Shown: positions 42,934 through 53,074, counted from the stretch's first letter. The stretch is DNA of 64,000 bases from Methanoplanus endosymbiosus (GCF_024662215.1 NZ_CP096115.1:310001-374000); one strand, 5' to 3'. The notes: a model not told the origin generated them from the letters alone. Program-made: numbers and translations.

Positions 42934-43305
42934 ATGGAAATTAAGTACAATGACAATGGCCTTGTTCCTGTTATCGTTCAGGACTATAATACAAAGGCTA
43001 TACTGATGCTTGCGTATGCCAACAAAGAAGCGATCTCCCTGACCAGAGAAACAGGATTTGCCCATTATTATTCAAGAAGCCGGAGAAAGATGTGGAAGAA
43101 AGGCGAGGAGAGTGGGCATACACAGGAGATCGTCAGGATTCTTAAAGACTGCGACTGCGACACTTTAATATACCAGGTTCACCAAAAAGGGGCACCGTGT
43201 CATACCGGATACGATTCATGCTTCTACAGAACGATTGAAGGGGAGGTTATCGGCAAAAAAATGTTTGATCCTGATAAGGTCTATTCCGGTTCAAAAAAAG
43301 ACTGA
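42934..43305 (+). CDS. hisI: Phosphoribosyl-AMP cyclohydrolase
   Basis: 123-residue enzyme for the third step of histidine biosynthesis, opening the adenine ring of PR-AMP. The zinc and magnesium ligands are visible in [14 protein letters not shown] and [12 protein letters not shown], with the substrate region [16 protein letters not shown]. It is the monofunctional form, lacking the fused HisE of many bacteria. AGGTG at ~42923 precedes the ATG. No other his gene is in the window. Confidence 0.95.
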   Translation: MEIKYNDNGLVPVIVQDYNTKAILMLAYANKEAISLTRETGFAHYYSRSRRKMWKKGEESGHTQEIVRILKDCDCDTLIYQVHQKGAPCHTGYDSCFYRTIEGEVIGKKMFDPDKVYSGSKKD

Positions 43306-43405
43306 TCTTAATTCCGGATAATTATAATTTATATCTTTTTCTGTTAGTATGACTCTATTAAATTAATTATGTATTAATTACATGAGTTTATACGGTGGTT
43401 TTTTA

Positions 43406-45343
43406 ATGAAACTTGTACCAGATACCAGCGTCGTCATAGACGGACGCATCACTTCGATGATTAAAGAATCGAGTGAATATAAAGGGGCCACAATAATTGT
43501 TCCAGAGGCCGTAATAGCAGAATTGGAGGCACAGGCAAACCAGGGGCGTGAAATAGGTTTCAGCGGTCTTACCGAGCTTCAGGAATTATCAAAACTTGCA
43601 GAAGAGGAAATAATTGTTCTTAAATATGAAGGTGTAAGACCAAGCCTTGATCAGGTTAAACTTGCAAGCGGCGGAGAAATTGATGCTCTAATAAGGAAAG
43701 TTGCTCTTGATAATGAAGATGCAAAATTTATAACCAGCGATATTGTCCAGTCAGAAGTCGGAAAGGCAAAAGGTCTGGATGTACTCTATCTCAAACCACA
43801 GTCAGGTGAATTTTCACCACTATCAATAGACAAATATTTTGATGAAAATACACTTGCAGTCTTTTTAAAAGAGAGGGCAAAACCTGTGGCAAAGAAGGGA
43901 TCATTAAAAGAGAGCACTCTTGAAATTCTAAGTGAAGATCCTGTATCCGAATATGAACTCAGAAGAATTTCACTTGAGATTCTTGAAAGAGCAAAGAGGG
44001 ACCCTGACGGTTTTATTGAGCTTGAAAAGAGAGGAATTACCATTGTTCAGATTGGTTCAATGAGAATTTCAATTGCGAGAAAACCTTTCTCAGACGGAAT
44101 GGAAATAAACGCCGTAAGGCCTATTGTTGACCGGAAACTTTCTGACTACACTCACTCTGATATTATAGCCAAAAGGCTTCTTGAAGGGCGGCAGGGAATG
44201 CTGATTGTGGGAATGCCAGGCACCGGAAAGACAACCCTTGCACAGAGTGTTGCTATATTTTTATCAGATAAAGAATACTCTGTCAAGACGATGGAAGCGC
44301 CAAGGGATATTCAGGTTCCGGATGAGATTACACAGTACACTGCGCTTGACGGAAGTATGGAGAATACCGGAGAGGTGATGCTTCTGATAAGGCCGGATTA
44401 TGTAATCTTTGATGAACTCAGAAAGAGCGATGACTTCAGTGTCTTTGCTGATATGCGCCTTGCGGGTATTAACATGGTTGGCGTTTTACATGCAGATGAT
44501 GTTGAAGATGCACTTCAGAGAGTAATAAGCAGAACAGGATTTGGAGTAATTCCACAGATAATTGACACAATTGTCTATGTCAGTGAAGGAGATGTCTCCG
44601 GAATATATGATCTTAAATTTGAGATCAAAGTTCCGGATGCGATTCCTGATGATGAAGAGGATTTCATGTCAAGGCCTGTAATTTCTGTCAGGAATATTAT
44701 CAGTAAAAAGACTGTATCCGAGATATTCCTTTATGAGGGAGAGACTATCTTCTTTTCAGGAGAAAGTGAATCTGAATCATTATCATCAGGAAAAGAATCT
44801 GAAGCACCGGAAACTGAAGCACCTCCGGAGGAGGACATCTCCGTTAAGCTTGTGGAGCGTGAAATCCAAAGAGAGATAGGAAGATTCACTGAGGGCGTTG
44901 TGGATGTCAGAATGCAGAATGACAGCAAGGCAGTAGTATATATTGACGACCGTGATGTGCCGGCAGCAATAGGCAAAGGCGGAAAGAATGTAGCTGCCAT
45001 TGTAAACAAACTCAGCATTGGCATAGACATAAAACCAAAGAGTGAACTGCCTTCAAAGGAAATAAGTGAAGAAAAGGAGAAGCCCGCAGTTTCGCTTCCA
45101 AAAACTCCAGACAAAAACGGAAAGGGCAATGGTCTTGATATTCGTTTTGATAAGAAATATCTGATCATTCATACTCCGGAGAACAACGGAAAAATAGTTG
45201 ATGTCTTTGGCGGAAGAGAATATCTCTTTACTGCTACTGTAAATGAAGACGGTGATATTCATATGTCAAAGAATAACAGCATAGCACAGGAAATGATAAG
45301 AAGATATAATGAAGGGGAAGAGATCAGGCTGAGACCTGTATAA
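43406..45343 (+). CDS. PIN-domain ATPase with C-terminal KH domain
   Basis: 645 residues from ATG 43406, which follows GGTGG. Residues ~1-140 are a PIN nuclease-like domain (VPDTSVVIDGRI, VPEAVIAELEAQA, FITSDIVQSEVG) with its conserved acidic residues. Residues ~230-430 form a VirB11/GspE-like ATPase with Walker A GMPGTGKTTLAQ and FDELRKSDDFSVFADMRLAG. After a charged linker (~460-500) there is a KH-type domain with the GKGGKN loop. This PINc-ATPase-KH layout is widespread in Euryarchaeota; an RNA-processing role is likely but unproven. It lies between hisI and leuS. Confidence 0.88.
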   Translation: MKLVPDTSVVIDGRITSMIKESSEYKGATIIVPEAVIAELEAQANQGREIGFSGLTELQELSKLAEEEIIVLKYEGVRPSLDQVKLASGGEIDALIRKVALDNEDAKFITSDIVQSEVGKAKGLDVLYLKPQSGEFSPLSIDKYFDENTLAVFLKERAKPVAKKGSLKESTLEILSEDPVSEYELRRISLEILERAKRDPDGFIELEKRGITIVQIGSMRISIARKPFSDGMEINAVRPIVDRKLSDYTHSDIIAKRLLEGRQGMLIVGMPGTGKTTLAQSVAIFLSDKEYSVKTMEAPRDIQVPDEITQYTALDGSMENTGEVMLLIRPDYVIFDELRKSDDFSVFADMRLAGINMVGVLHADDVEDALQRVISRTGFGVIPQIIDTIVYVSEGDVSGIYDLKFEIKVPDAIPDDEEDFMSRPVISVRNIISKKTVSEIFLYEGETIFFSGESESESLSSGKESEAPETEAPPEEDISVKLVEREIQREIGRFTEGVVDVRMQNDSKAVVYIDDRDVPAAIGKGGKNVAAIVNKLSIGIDIKPKSELPSKEISEEKEKPAVSLPKTPDKNGKGNGLDIRFDKKYLIIHTPENNGKIVDVFGGREYLFTATVNEDGDIHMSKNNSIAQEMIRRYNEGEEIRLRPV

Positions 45344-45368
45344 AATTATTTTTTTGGAGTGAGCGTAA

Positions 45369-48152
45369 GTGAGCAGGTTTGAAACAGAAGTTTACGAAGA
45401 TAATTACAGAGAGTCCTGGTCGCATATATTTGAGGCTGATCCGGGCGAGGCAGACAAATTCTATCTAAATGTCGCATATCCCTACCCCAGCGGAGCAATG
45501 CATGTCGGGCACGGAAGGACATATATTGTGCCTGATGTCATTGCACGTTTTTGGAGAATGAAAGGAAAGCACGTCCTTTTTCCTATGGCATTCCATGTCA
45601 CAGGAACGCCTGTTATAGGAATTTCCAGGAGGATTGCAAATGGGGATGAGAAGACAATAAAGCTGTACAGTGAACTTTACAGAGTTCCTGCTGATATTTT
45701 GGATAGATTCACTGATCCTGATGAGATTGTAAGATATTTCAGCAATGAATATGAGCGCGTAATGAGGTCATGCGGTCTTTCAATCGACTGGAGGAGGCGT
45801 TTTACCACAGTCTATCCTCAGTACAGCAAATTCATTGAATGGCAGTATCTGCACCTTATGGAACAGAACCGTGTCATCAGGGGTGCACATCCGGTAAAAT
45901 ACTGTCCGCAGTGCGACAATCCTGTAGGCGACCATGATCTTTTAGAAGGAGAAAAAGCAGAGATTGTCAAATATGTCCTTGTAATGTTTAAATGGGGCGA
46001 ATATACAATTCCCTGCGCCACACTCAGGCCCGAAACAACATATGGTGTAACAAACCTCTGGATTAATCCGGATGTTATATACAAAAAAGTTACTGTTGAT
46101 GGGCAGAAATGGATTTTGTCCCCTGAAGCGGCAGATAAAATCCATCTTCAGGATCATGAGCTTACAATAGAGGGAGAGATTTCCGGCAGTGAGCTGATAG
46201 ATGAGAAAGTTTCCCATCCGTTTTCAGGAGAAGTGCCCATTCTTCCGGCAACCTTTGTGGACCCTGATATGGCCACCGGAATCGTGATGAGTGTCCCTGC
46301 CCATGCGCCTTTTGACTATATTGCACTTCGTGATCTTCAGAGCAGTGGTAAATATACGGACATTGCACCGGTTGCTCTCATCAGTGTGAGCGGTTATGGC
46401 GAATTCCCTGCAAAGGACGCTGTTGAAAAATCCGGAATTAAAGATCAGAATGACCCCGGCATGGAAACCTTAACACAGGAAGTGTACAGTGCTGAGTTCG
46501 CATCCGGAAGAATGCTCCCACAGTATGGCGGCCAGCCTGTCAGGGTGGCGCGCGATGAATTTTCTGCAATCATGCTTGAGCAGCATGGCTCAATGGCAAT
46601 GTATGACTTTGATGTCAGGGATATCATGTGCCGCTGCGGAGGCAGGGTTTATGTCAGAATTCTGAAAGATCAGTGGTTCCTGAAGTACAGTGATCCTGAA
46701 TGGAAAGAGGAAGTTCATGAGCAGATAGGAAAAATAAATCTTGTACCTGCTGAAGTCCGTGCAGAATTTGACAGGACTGTTGACTGGCTTAAAGACTGGG
46801 CATGTACCAGGAAAGTCGGTCTCGGAACAAAACTTCCGTGGGACAAGAACTGGCTTGTTGAGCCGCTCTCTGACTCCACAATCTATATGGCATTTTATAC
46901 AATTGCCCATAAGCTTGTAAATCTGGATGCAGAGAAACTGACTCCTGAGGTATTTGATTATATATTCCTCGGAAAGGGCAGTCCGGCAGATCTTCCTCTT
47001 GAGGAGGAGACTGTATCTGATCTCAGGTCCGAATTCTTATACTGGTACCCGTATGATTTCAGATTCTCGGCAAAGGATTTAATCTCAAATCATCTGACAT
47101 TCCAGTTATTCCACCACAAAGCACTCTTCCCCGAAGAACTTCAGCCAAAAGGAATGGTTGTCTTTGGCATGGGCCTGTTAGAGGGTGCAAAGATGTCTTC
47201 ATCCAAAGGAAATGTAATACTTCTTGAGGATGCAGTACAGGAAGTCGGTGCCGATACTGTCAGAATGTTCCTTGTTGGCAGTGCAGAACCCTGGCAGGAC
47301 TTTGACTGGAGAAAAGAGCTTGTATCTTCAACAAGGAAACAGATCGAGCGTTTCTGGAATACGATACATGAAGGCATTGATTCAAAAGAAAGCTATCCGG
47401 TGGACAGGTGGCTCATCTCAAGAACGCAGGAGAGAATTAAAAATACTAACTTCTGCATGGAATCATTCCAGACAAGGCAGGCACTTCAGGAGGCATATTT
47501 CGGAATTGAGTCTGATCTCAAATGGTACCGCCGCCGCCTGCCTGAGAATGTCAGATCGTCATCTGCAATTTCAGAGATAAGTTCTGCATGGATAAGACTT
47601 CTTGCACCGTTCATTCCGTTTACTGCACAGAAACTCTGGGAGATTACCGGAAATGAGGGTGAGATTGCCTTTGCAAAATGGCCTGTGGCTGAAGAAGCAA
47701 AGACGGACATCTCACTTGAACTGTCAGAAGAGCTTCTTGCAAGGACAGTTGAAGATGTTGAATCTATCCTGAAGCTCATCCAGATTGACGCTGAGAAGAT
47801 TATTCTCATTATTGCACCGGACTGGAAGCGTGATGTCTTTGAGATGATTGCAAAATCGGAGAACAAAAAGAAGGTAATCTCTGAGATCATGAAAGATGAG
47901 GGTATGAGGAAGCGCGGCAAGGATGCAACTGATGCTGCAAAGCAGATTACAAATCTTATACACAGGCTTCCGCCATGGCTTACATTAAGAATTGCTGAAA
48001 ACAGTATGGATGAATACTCTGTATTTGAGTCAGCTGCTGAATTTTTGAGGCATGAATTTAATCTGCCTGTTGAGGTTGTCCGCGCTGATGACTATCCGGG
48101 CAAAAAATCCGGCCAGGCATTGCCATTTAAACCGGCAATTGTAATTGAATAA
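45369..48152 (+). CDS. leuS: Leucyl-tRNA synthetase
   Basis: 927-residue class I aminoacyl-tRNA synthetase of the archaeal/eukaryotic LeuRS type. The signature HIGH motif appears as HVGHGRTY (~45499-45522) in YPYPSGAMHVGHG, the KMSKS motif as AKMSSSKGN (~47190-47213). The CP1 editing domain (around TYGVTNLWINP and PATFVDPDMATGIVMSVPAHAP in pieces) removes misactivated amino acids. The C-terminal region carries the anticodon-binding helices. The start is GTG 45369 with GGAGTGA 8 nt before it. It is 25 nt after the PIN-ATPase gene, perhaps cotranscribed. Confidence 0.97.
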   Translation: MSRFETEVYEDNYRESWSHIFEADPGEADKFYLNVAYPYPSGAMHVGHGRTYIVPDVIARFWRMKGKHVLFPMAFHVTGTPVIGISRRIANGDEKTIKLYSELYRVPADILDRFTDPDEIVRYFSNEYERVMRSCGLSIDWRRRFTTVYPQYSKFIEWQYLHLMEQNRVIRGAHPVKYCPQCDNPVGDHDLLEGEKAEIVKYVLVMFKWGEYTIPCATLRPETTYGVTNLWINPDVIYKKVTVDGQKWILSPEAADKIHLQDHELTIEGEISGSELIDEKVSHPFSGEVPILPATFVDPDMATGIVMSVPAHAPFDYIALRDLQSSGKYTDIAPVALISVSGYGEFPAKDAVEKSGIKDQNDPGMETLTQEVYSAEFASGRMLPQYGGQPVRVARDEFSAIMLEQHGSMAMYDFDVRDIMCRCGGRVYVRILKDQWFLKYSDPEWKEEVHEQIGKINLVPAEVRAEFDRTVDWLKDWACTRKVGLGTKLPWDKNWLVEPLSDSTIYMAFYTIAHKLVNLDAEKLTPEVFDYIFLGKGSPADLPLEEETVSDLRSEFLYWYPYDFRFSAKDLISNHLTFQLFHHKALFPEELQPKGMVVFGMGLLEGAKMSSSKGNVILLEDAVQEVGADTVRMFLVGSAEPWQDFDWRKELVSSTRKQIERFWNTIHEGIDSKESYPVDRWLISRTQERIKNTNFCMESFQTRQALQEAYFGIESDLKWYRRRLPENVRSSSAISEISSAWIRLLAPFIPFTAQKLWEITGNEGEIAFAKWPVAEEAKTDISLELSEELLARTVEDVESILKLIQIDAEKIILIIAPDWKRDVFEMIAKSENKKKVISEIMKDEGMRKRGKDATDAAKQITNLIHRLPPWLTLRIAENSMDEYSVFESAAEFLRHEFNLPVEVVRADDYPGKKSGQALPFKPAIVIE

Positions 48153-48253
48153 TTAAAATTATCCTTTTTTTAAACGATCAGAATAAGCAGACGGTTGGTT
48201 TAGACACCAAATTTCCGTTGAAAAAAACAGAGTTTATTTTTAATCAGGTTTAA
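48153..48253. terminator. T-run between convergent leuS and the DUF5611-like gene
   Basis: TCCTTTTTTT at ~48162-48171 just after the leuS stop resembles an archaeal intrinsic terminator, and the opposite strand also has T-runs for the convergent gene. No hairpin is obvious. Confidence 0.4.
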
Positions 48254-48601
48254 TTACCTGCTTTTCTTTGCTGCATCTGCTGCTTTCTTTTTCCTCTCTT
48301 TTGTATTGTAACCGGTTACAAATTCCAGATATTTATTGTATTTTCTTGAAGTTTCAAGGACTATTTTGTCTGCTTCTTCTTCAGGAAGATTGTCATACAG
48401 AGTTATATCAGATTCAGTATCAACAACAATGGTTTTTTCATTTTCTCCGAGTTTTACAGACAGCTTCCTGAATGCACCGCTGCTTATGGTAAGAACACCA
48501 TCATTATCTTCAGGTTTTATACCAAATGATTCCTCCAGACCATCATACATCCTTTCCTTTAAGCCTTCTTTAAATCCTCTTTTAATTTGATATTCCTGCA
48601 T
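48254..48601 (-). CDS. DUF5611-like small archaeal protein
   Basis: 115 residues starting MQEYQIKRGFKEGL and ending with the basic stretch TGYNTKERKKKAADAAKK. The middle has DGVLTISSGAFRKLSVKL and VDTESDITLYDNLPEEEADKI. It resembles DUF5611 proteins of methanogens and haloarchaea, which share the TGY-T-KERKK ending; this is recalled and was not searched. No catalytic motif, membrane segment or signal is visible. Monocistronic, convergent with leuS. Confidence 0.68.
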   Translation of the reverse strand: MQEYQIKRGFKEGLKERMYDGLEESFGIKPEDNDGVLTISSGAFRKLSVKLGENEKTIVVDTESDITLYDNLPEEEADKIVLETSRKYNKYLEFVTGYNTKERKKKAADAAKKSR

Positions 48602-48781
48602 ACCTAACTATCTGTCGTTAAAGTTAATCAGATTTTTTGAATGTCATTTGTTGTGGAGAAACTGTTTTGTGAACATTATATTTTGCCGGAATGAAATTCA
48701 GATAAATAATATCACCGATACGACTATAATCAAAGTCAGTATAAGATATTAATTGAGTAATCAGATAATGAGGTGTTTTTA

Positions 48782-49501
48782 TTGGAAGATATTACTATTA
48801 TATCAAAACCACCATCCGACCGTGGAATTAAAGGTATAGTCGGTTTTCCGGGGAGTGGACTGGTGGGCAGTATCTCTGTTCAGTATCTTGTGGATAATGC
48901 AGGATTCAACTATATTGGCAGCATTACAAGTAAGTATTTCCCGCCAATTACTATGATGATCGAAGGTGTCATCAATGCACCCGTAAGAATTTATGAAAAA
49001 GATAATATTGTCGCTTTTGTTGCCGATATTCCGATCCATCCTTCGATATGCTATGAAATTTCATATAAGATTATTGAATGGCTTATGGAATATGACCTAA
49101 AGGAGATTGTTGTAATTGCCGGGCTTATCACTAATATGCCTGAAAAGAGGGTATTTGGTGTCGGCACTGAAACAGAAGTACTTGATATTATCAAAGACAA
49201 AGCAGAAATTCTGCCTATGGGCAGTATTTCCGGCATTCCGGGAAGTATTCTGACAGAGTGTAAAATCAGAAATATTCCGGCTGTCGGACTTTTGGGTGAG
49301 ACTGTCAATACTCCGGACCCCAGATCTTCAGTCTCGGTTTTGAGTGTAATAAATGATCTCTATGGTTTTGATGTTGATGTCAATCCCCTTATGGAGCAGG
49401 CTGAGGAGATTGAGGCATCCATGCAGAAGATGGCAGAACAGGTGCGCGATACAGAGGATTCAGGGGCGCCAAAGAAAGAGCATCTTCCGATGTACGGGTG
49501 A
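48782..49501 (+). CDS. PAC2-family proteasome assembly chaperone-like protein
   Basis: 239 residues from TTG 48782, which has GAGGTG 6 nt upstream; GTG 48773 is the open-frame alternative. The fold is PAC2-like: GIVGFPGSGLVGSISVQYLVD, IGSITSKYFPPITMM, VAFVADIPIHPSICYEIS and GLLGETVNTPDPRSSVSVL. Archaeal PAC2 homologues are linked to proteasome assembly. It is followed after 5 nt by the DUF473 gene, so the two are likely cotranscribed. Confidence 0.85.
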   Translation: MEDITIISKPPSDRGIKGIVGFPGSGLVGSISVQYLVDNAGFNYIGSITSKYFPPITMMIEGVINAPVRIYEKDNIVAFVADIPIHPSICYEISYKIIEWLMEYDLKEIVVIAGLITNMPEKRVFGVGTETEVLDIIKDKAEILPMGSISGIPGSILTECKIRNIPAVGLLGETVNTPDPRSSVSVLSVINDLYGFDVDVNPLMEQAEEIEASMQKMAEQVRDTEDSGAPKKEHLPMYG

Positions 49502-49506
49502 TTTAA

Positions 49507-49899
49507 ATGATTATTTCAGCATTAACGGGAATTTCTCCAAATATAATTACTGAGCTAAAGAAGGGTAAACCAAGAACTCTTGAGTTATACAGCGCTCATA
49601 ATATCATTACGCTGACTGACATTCTCCCCGGAGATCATATATTTATGACCGATGTTGATCTTGATGATGTCTGCACAGGTGACAGGGGAATAATTGCAGA
49701 GGTTCAGTCAATCAATATTACTATGAAGAGAATGACTGAATGGATTAATCCTTTATTCTGTGAGGAAAAAGAGAGAATGTCTGCCCGTATAAAGCTCAAA
49801 TATATAGATGTGGCTCTTGCAAAGAGAGTTGAGGGCCGAGAATGGGCAAAACCAACATCTGTCTGCCTGTATGAATCTTCGGTTTACCATGCCGGATAA
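49507..49899 (+). CDS. DUF473 family protein
   Basis: 130-residue archaeal protein beginning ALTGISPNIITELKKGKPRTLEL and containing GDHIFMTDVDLDDVCTGDRGIIAEV. It matches the DUF473 family of methanogens, for which no function is established. No membrane segment or catalytic signature is seen. It lies 5 nt downstream of the PAC2-like gene and ~80 nt before tRNA-Arg. Confidence 0.78.
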   Translation: MIISALTGISPNIITELKKGKPRTLELYSAHNIITLTDILPGDHIFMTDVDLDDVCTGDRGIIAEVQSINITMKRMTEWINPLFCEEKERMSARIKLKYIDVALAKRVEGREWAKPTSVCLYESSVYHAG

Positions 49900-49930
49900 A
49901 TCCATTCATTTTTTCAAAGTAAAAAAAGAG

Positions 49931-49941
49931 CATTTATATGG
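49931..49941 (+). promoter_or_regulatory. TATA box of tRNA-Arg
   Basis: CATTTATATGG at 49931-49941, about 45 nt before the mature tRNA 5' end, the same spacing as the CATTTATTA element before tRNA-Phe (54346-54354). Confidence 0.5.
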
Positions 49942-49979
49942 TACAAATACCAATCTAATAGAGCAGAAGATGACTGCAT

Positions 49980-50054
49980 GGATCTGTGGCTTAGCCAGGA
50001 TATAGCGCCGGGCTTCTAACCCGGATGTCGGGGGTTCGAATCCCTCCAGGTCCG
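49980..50054 (+). tRNA. tRNA-Arg(UCU)
   Basis: 75-nt cloverleaf. The acceptor stem GGATCTG pairs with CAGGTCC (one G-U), discriminator G at 50054. The anticodon stem is CCGGG/CCCGG with loop CTTCTAA, anticodon TCT at 50015-50017, reading AGA. The T arm is GGGGG-TTCGAAT-CCCTC. No intron and no encoded CCA. A T-run (~50058-50062) follows as terminator. Confidence 0.93.
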
Positions 50055-50212
50055 CTCGTTTTTCTAATTTTATCGGGGTTATTATTACAGTCTGCTGACT
50101 ATAAAGTACAATTTGTTTTAAACCAATAATTCGACTTTTTCTGAGATAGGATAATATTTTTGCTGAATTTTGGAAAAAAGTGTTTTTTGTTTTTTAATCT
50201 GTTGGTGCTGAA

Positions 50213-52213
50213 TTATAATACCTTTGTTCCGGCCTCCACATCCCTTAAGGATGTCAGAAGTGATGCGTCATCCCCTGCCGCAAGTATCATGCCGTTTGAT
50301 TCCACGCCAAAGAGTTTTGCCGGTTTAAGATTAGTCACTACAACCACGCTTTTGCCAATCAGTTCTTCCGGCGTGTAAAACTGTGCAATTCCGGATACTA
50401 CCTGCCTTTTTTCATCGCCGAGATCAACCTGTATCTTAAGAAGTTTCTTTGATCCTTCAATCTGTTCAGCTTCGTAAATTTTTGCGACTTTAAGTTCAAC
50501 TTTTGCAAATTCGTCAATTGTTATCATATTATCTTCCTTATTCTGTCTGTTTTCCTTTCTTACTGCTTCTTCGATTCTGACATTCAGTATCTTCTCACAT
50601 TCCTCCACCTTCCCGTCCTCAATTTTTTCAAAGAGAATGGCAGGTTTTGGAAGTTTTTCAGTTTCAAAACCGGTTACTGCCTCAGATAGGTTCTGATCCT
50701 TAAGCAGAGTTGTAAATCCTAACATCTCCCAGGCCTTCTGCGCTTTCTCCGGGATTAAAGAATCAAAGAGTATTACAAGACCTTTTGCAATCTGAAGGCA
50801 GTTTCTGATAACTTTTTCAGCCTCCTTTGGGTCATCCTTTATCAGTTTCCAGGGGGCGTTATTCTGGATGTATATATTGCCATATGAAGCCAGAGACATT
50901 ACTGAATCCACTGCGGACTTGAATTCATAACTGCGTATTGCAGCTTCAGTTTCCGTTATGGCTTCTTCAATTCTCCTGGTTATTTCTTCATCAGGGTTGT
51001 AATCCGGAACTCCGCCAAGTTTTTTTGAGGCGAAGTGCAGGGTTCTGTAGAGGAAATTTCCAAAAGTATCGACAAGCTCATTGTTTACACGCGCCTGGTA
51101 TTCCTTCCATGAGAAGTTCAGTTCTTTTGTATGGCTTGTGTAGGAGAGTATGTAATATCTCAGATAGTCAGGAGAGAGGCCAAGGTCAAGATAATCATCA
51201 TTTGTCCAGACGACATATCCGCGGCTTTTGGAAAATGTCTTATCATCTATCTTCACCATCCCGCTTGCCACTACAGCATCCGGCTTTGAATATCCGGCAC
51301 CTTCCAGAAGAGCCGGCCAGAATACGCAGTGGTGGTATATAATGTCCTGACCGATGAAATGAGTGACCGGTGCATCTCCCTTCCAGAATTGCTCCCAGTT
51401 GCCGCCGGTCTTCTCTGCCCACTCCTCTGTAAAGGCCATGTAGCCTATAGGTGCATCAACCCATACATAAACCACAAGATCATCATGTCCGGGGAATTTT
51501 ACACCCCATTTCAGAGTTCTGGTGATACACCAGTCATGAAGACCTTCTTTGATCCAGCCAGAGGCATAGTTTCTGGCATTCGATGTGCCTTTGAGATTTG
51601 GAAGATAATCTTCAAACATATCATTGAAATCTGATAATTTAAAGAAAAAGTGCTCCTGATCGCGCAGTTCAGCTCTGCCTCCGCAGATTTTGCATACCGG
51701 ATCTTTGATCTCACCAGGTTCAAGGTGTTTCCCGCAACCCTGATCGCACTCATCGCCACGTGCTCTTTCACCGCAGAATGGACAGATTCCTTCCACATAT
51801 CTGTCCGGCAGGAACATATCACATTCCGGGCAGTAGCTCTGGCTTATTATCTTTTTATAGATATGATCATTTTTGATGAGCTTCTCAACGACTTCTTTGG
51901 TTCTTGCATGATTTGCCGGATCATCTGTCATGCCAAATCTGTCAAAACCGATGAGCATTTTTTTAAAGGTCTCATCAAAATGCCTGTGATATCTCTCAGA
52001 CATTTCACGCGGGGTTATCCCCTCTGCCTCGGCACTGATTACTATCGGAGTTCCGTGGTTGTCTGAACCGCAGACAAAGACAACTTCATCCCCGCAGTGG
52101 CGCAGAAACCTGACATAAAAATCAGCAGGCACATATGTGCGCAAATGTCCTATGTGGCATGGGCCGTTTGTGTACGGCAGTCCGCATGTCACAAGAACCG
52201 GTGTATCACTCAT
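50213..52213 (-). CDS. metG: Methionyl-tRNA synthetase
   Basis: 666-residue class I synthetase charging elongator and initiator tRNA-Met. It opens VLVTCGLPYTNGPCHIGHLRTY with the HIGH motif, has the zinc knuckles (YCPECDMFLPD, CPFCGERARGDECDQGCGKH, CKICGG) and the KMSKS equivalent TFSKSRG. The C-terminal ~110 residues form the tRNA-binding OB domain (FAKVELKVAKIYEAEQIEG and NLKPAKLFGVESNGMILAA), fused as in many archaea. Complete. Its stop lies in the intergenic region after tRNA-Arg. Confidence 0.97.
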   Translation of the reverse strand: MSDTPVLVTCGLPYTNGPCHIGHLRTYVPADFYVRFLRHCGDEVVFVCGSDNHGTPIVISAEAEGITPREMSERYHRHFDETFKKMLIGFDRFGMTDDPANHARTKEVVEKLIKNDHIYKKIISQSYCPECDMFLPDRYVEGICPFCGERARGDECDQGCGKHLEPGEIKDPVCKICGGRAELRDQEHFFFKLSDFNDMFEDYLPNLKGTSNARNYASGWIKEGLHDWCITRTLKWGVKFPGHDDLVVYVWVDAPIGYMAFTEEWAEKTGGNWEQFWKGDAPVTHFIGQDIIYHHCVFWPALLEGAGYSKPDAVVASGMVKIDDKTFSKSRGYVVWTNDDYLDLGLSPDYLRYYILSYTSHTKELNFSWKEYQARVNNELVDTFGNFLYRTLHFASKKLGGVPDYNPDEEITRRIEEAITETEAAIRSYEFKSAVDSVMSLASYGNIYIQNNAPWKLIKDDPKEAEKVIRNCLQIAKGLVILFDSLIPEKAQKAWEMLGFTTLLKDQNLSEAVTGFETEKLPKPAILFEKIEDGKVEECEKILNVRIEEAVRKENRQNKEDNMITIDEFAKVELKVAKIYEAEQIEGSKKLLKIQVDLGDEKRQVVSGIAQFYTPEELIGKSVVVVTNLKPAKLFGVESNGMILAAGDDASLLTSLRDVEAGTKVL

Positions 52214-52257
52214 GCCTATTTTTTTAGCTTTTGATGTTATAAATACATAAATATCAG

Positions 52258-53046
52258 ATGAAAAAAAAAGTAGCCCTGAAAACAGAATCCTTTGGTGCAG
52301 AGGATATTAAAAATCCGGATATAAAAGAACTCTCAGCGTGGATCTCAGGCCAGCGCAGAGTATCCTGTGACCTGATAACATATAAGACTGAAACTCTCCT
52401 TAAATCACAGAAAAATATTGACAGACCATGCACAGGTGGAGTATTTTACAGAAAAAGAATTGAAGAGTCTATTGACGGTCTTAAAGGTGGATTTTTAAAG
52501 TCAGAACCTGATCTGTCAAAGGAAGACCTGATCTATGATGCCAGGAGGGTTGCAAAGATCAGAAAAAGGGCGCGTGTCGCACTACCATCACCCCTCTCCC
52601 TTGGCATTGAGGATGTTTATTACGGAGATCATGAGGAGTTTGTATCATCATTATGCGAAATATATTCAAAGCTGATGAGAGAGCAGAGGGATGCCGGGGT
52701 TTTGAGCCATATTATCATAGCTGACAGGTTCAGCCCGGTTGAACTTGAAGAATTATCAAAGTCAAAAACGTCCTTTTTTTCACCTTTAGCCAATGCTTCC
52801 GTATTGTCTTTGATACTGGATTACAGGCAGGATATTGCTATTTATCCAAATAAAATTCCGGTGATAAAAGAGATAATGAACAGATATGAAGTAAATTCGC
52901 TGACTGTGATTGATGGTGAGAAAAGTCATTTTAAGGAATTAATGAATTATTTTGACCCTGAAAATGTCATATCCGGAGGTTTTGAAAAGCCCGGAAATCC
53001 GGATTACTGGAAAAAAATATCGGAATTTTCCGAATTAGAACTATAA
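52258..53046 (+). CDS. Uncharacterised protein, possible methanogen-specific
   Basis: 262 residues without a recognised family. Segments worth noting are RKRARVALPSPLSLGIEDVYYG, a region SLCEIYSKLMREQRDAGVLSH preceding a short beta-strand IIIADRF, and ALANASVLSLILDYRQDIAI-like alternation typical of an alpha/beta fold. No membrane helix, signal peptide, cysteine cluster or nucleotide-binding loop is visible. The start ATG 52258 lies 44 nt from the divergent metG start, so the two genes share a promoter region. Coding is supported by length and codon use, not by homology. Confidence 0.62.
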   Translation: MKKKVALKTESFGAEDIKNPDIKELSAWISGQRRVSCDLITYKTETLLKSQKNIDRPCTGGVFYRKRIEESIDGLKGGFLKSEPDLSKEDLIYDARRVAKIRKRARVALPSPLSLGIEDVYYGDHEEFVSSLCEIYSKLMREQRDAGVLSHIIIADRFSPVELEELSKSKTSFFSPLANASVLSLILDYRQDIAIYPNKIPVIKEIMNRYEVNSLTVIDGEKSHFKELMNYFDPENVISGGFEKPGNPDYWKKISEFSELEL

Positions 53047-53074
53047 TTTATTATTACTTTGGGAAATAAGTGAC

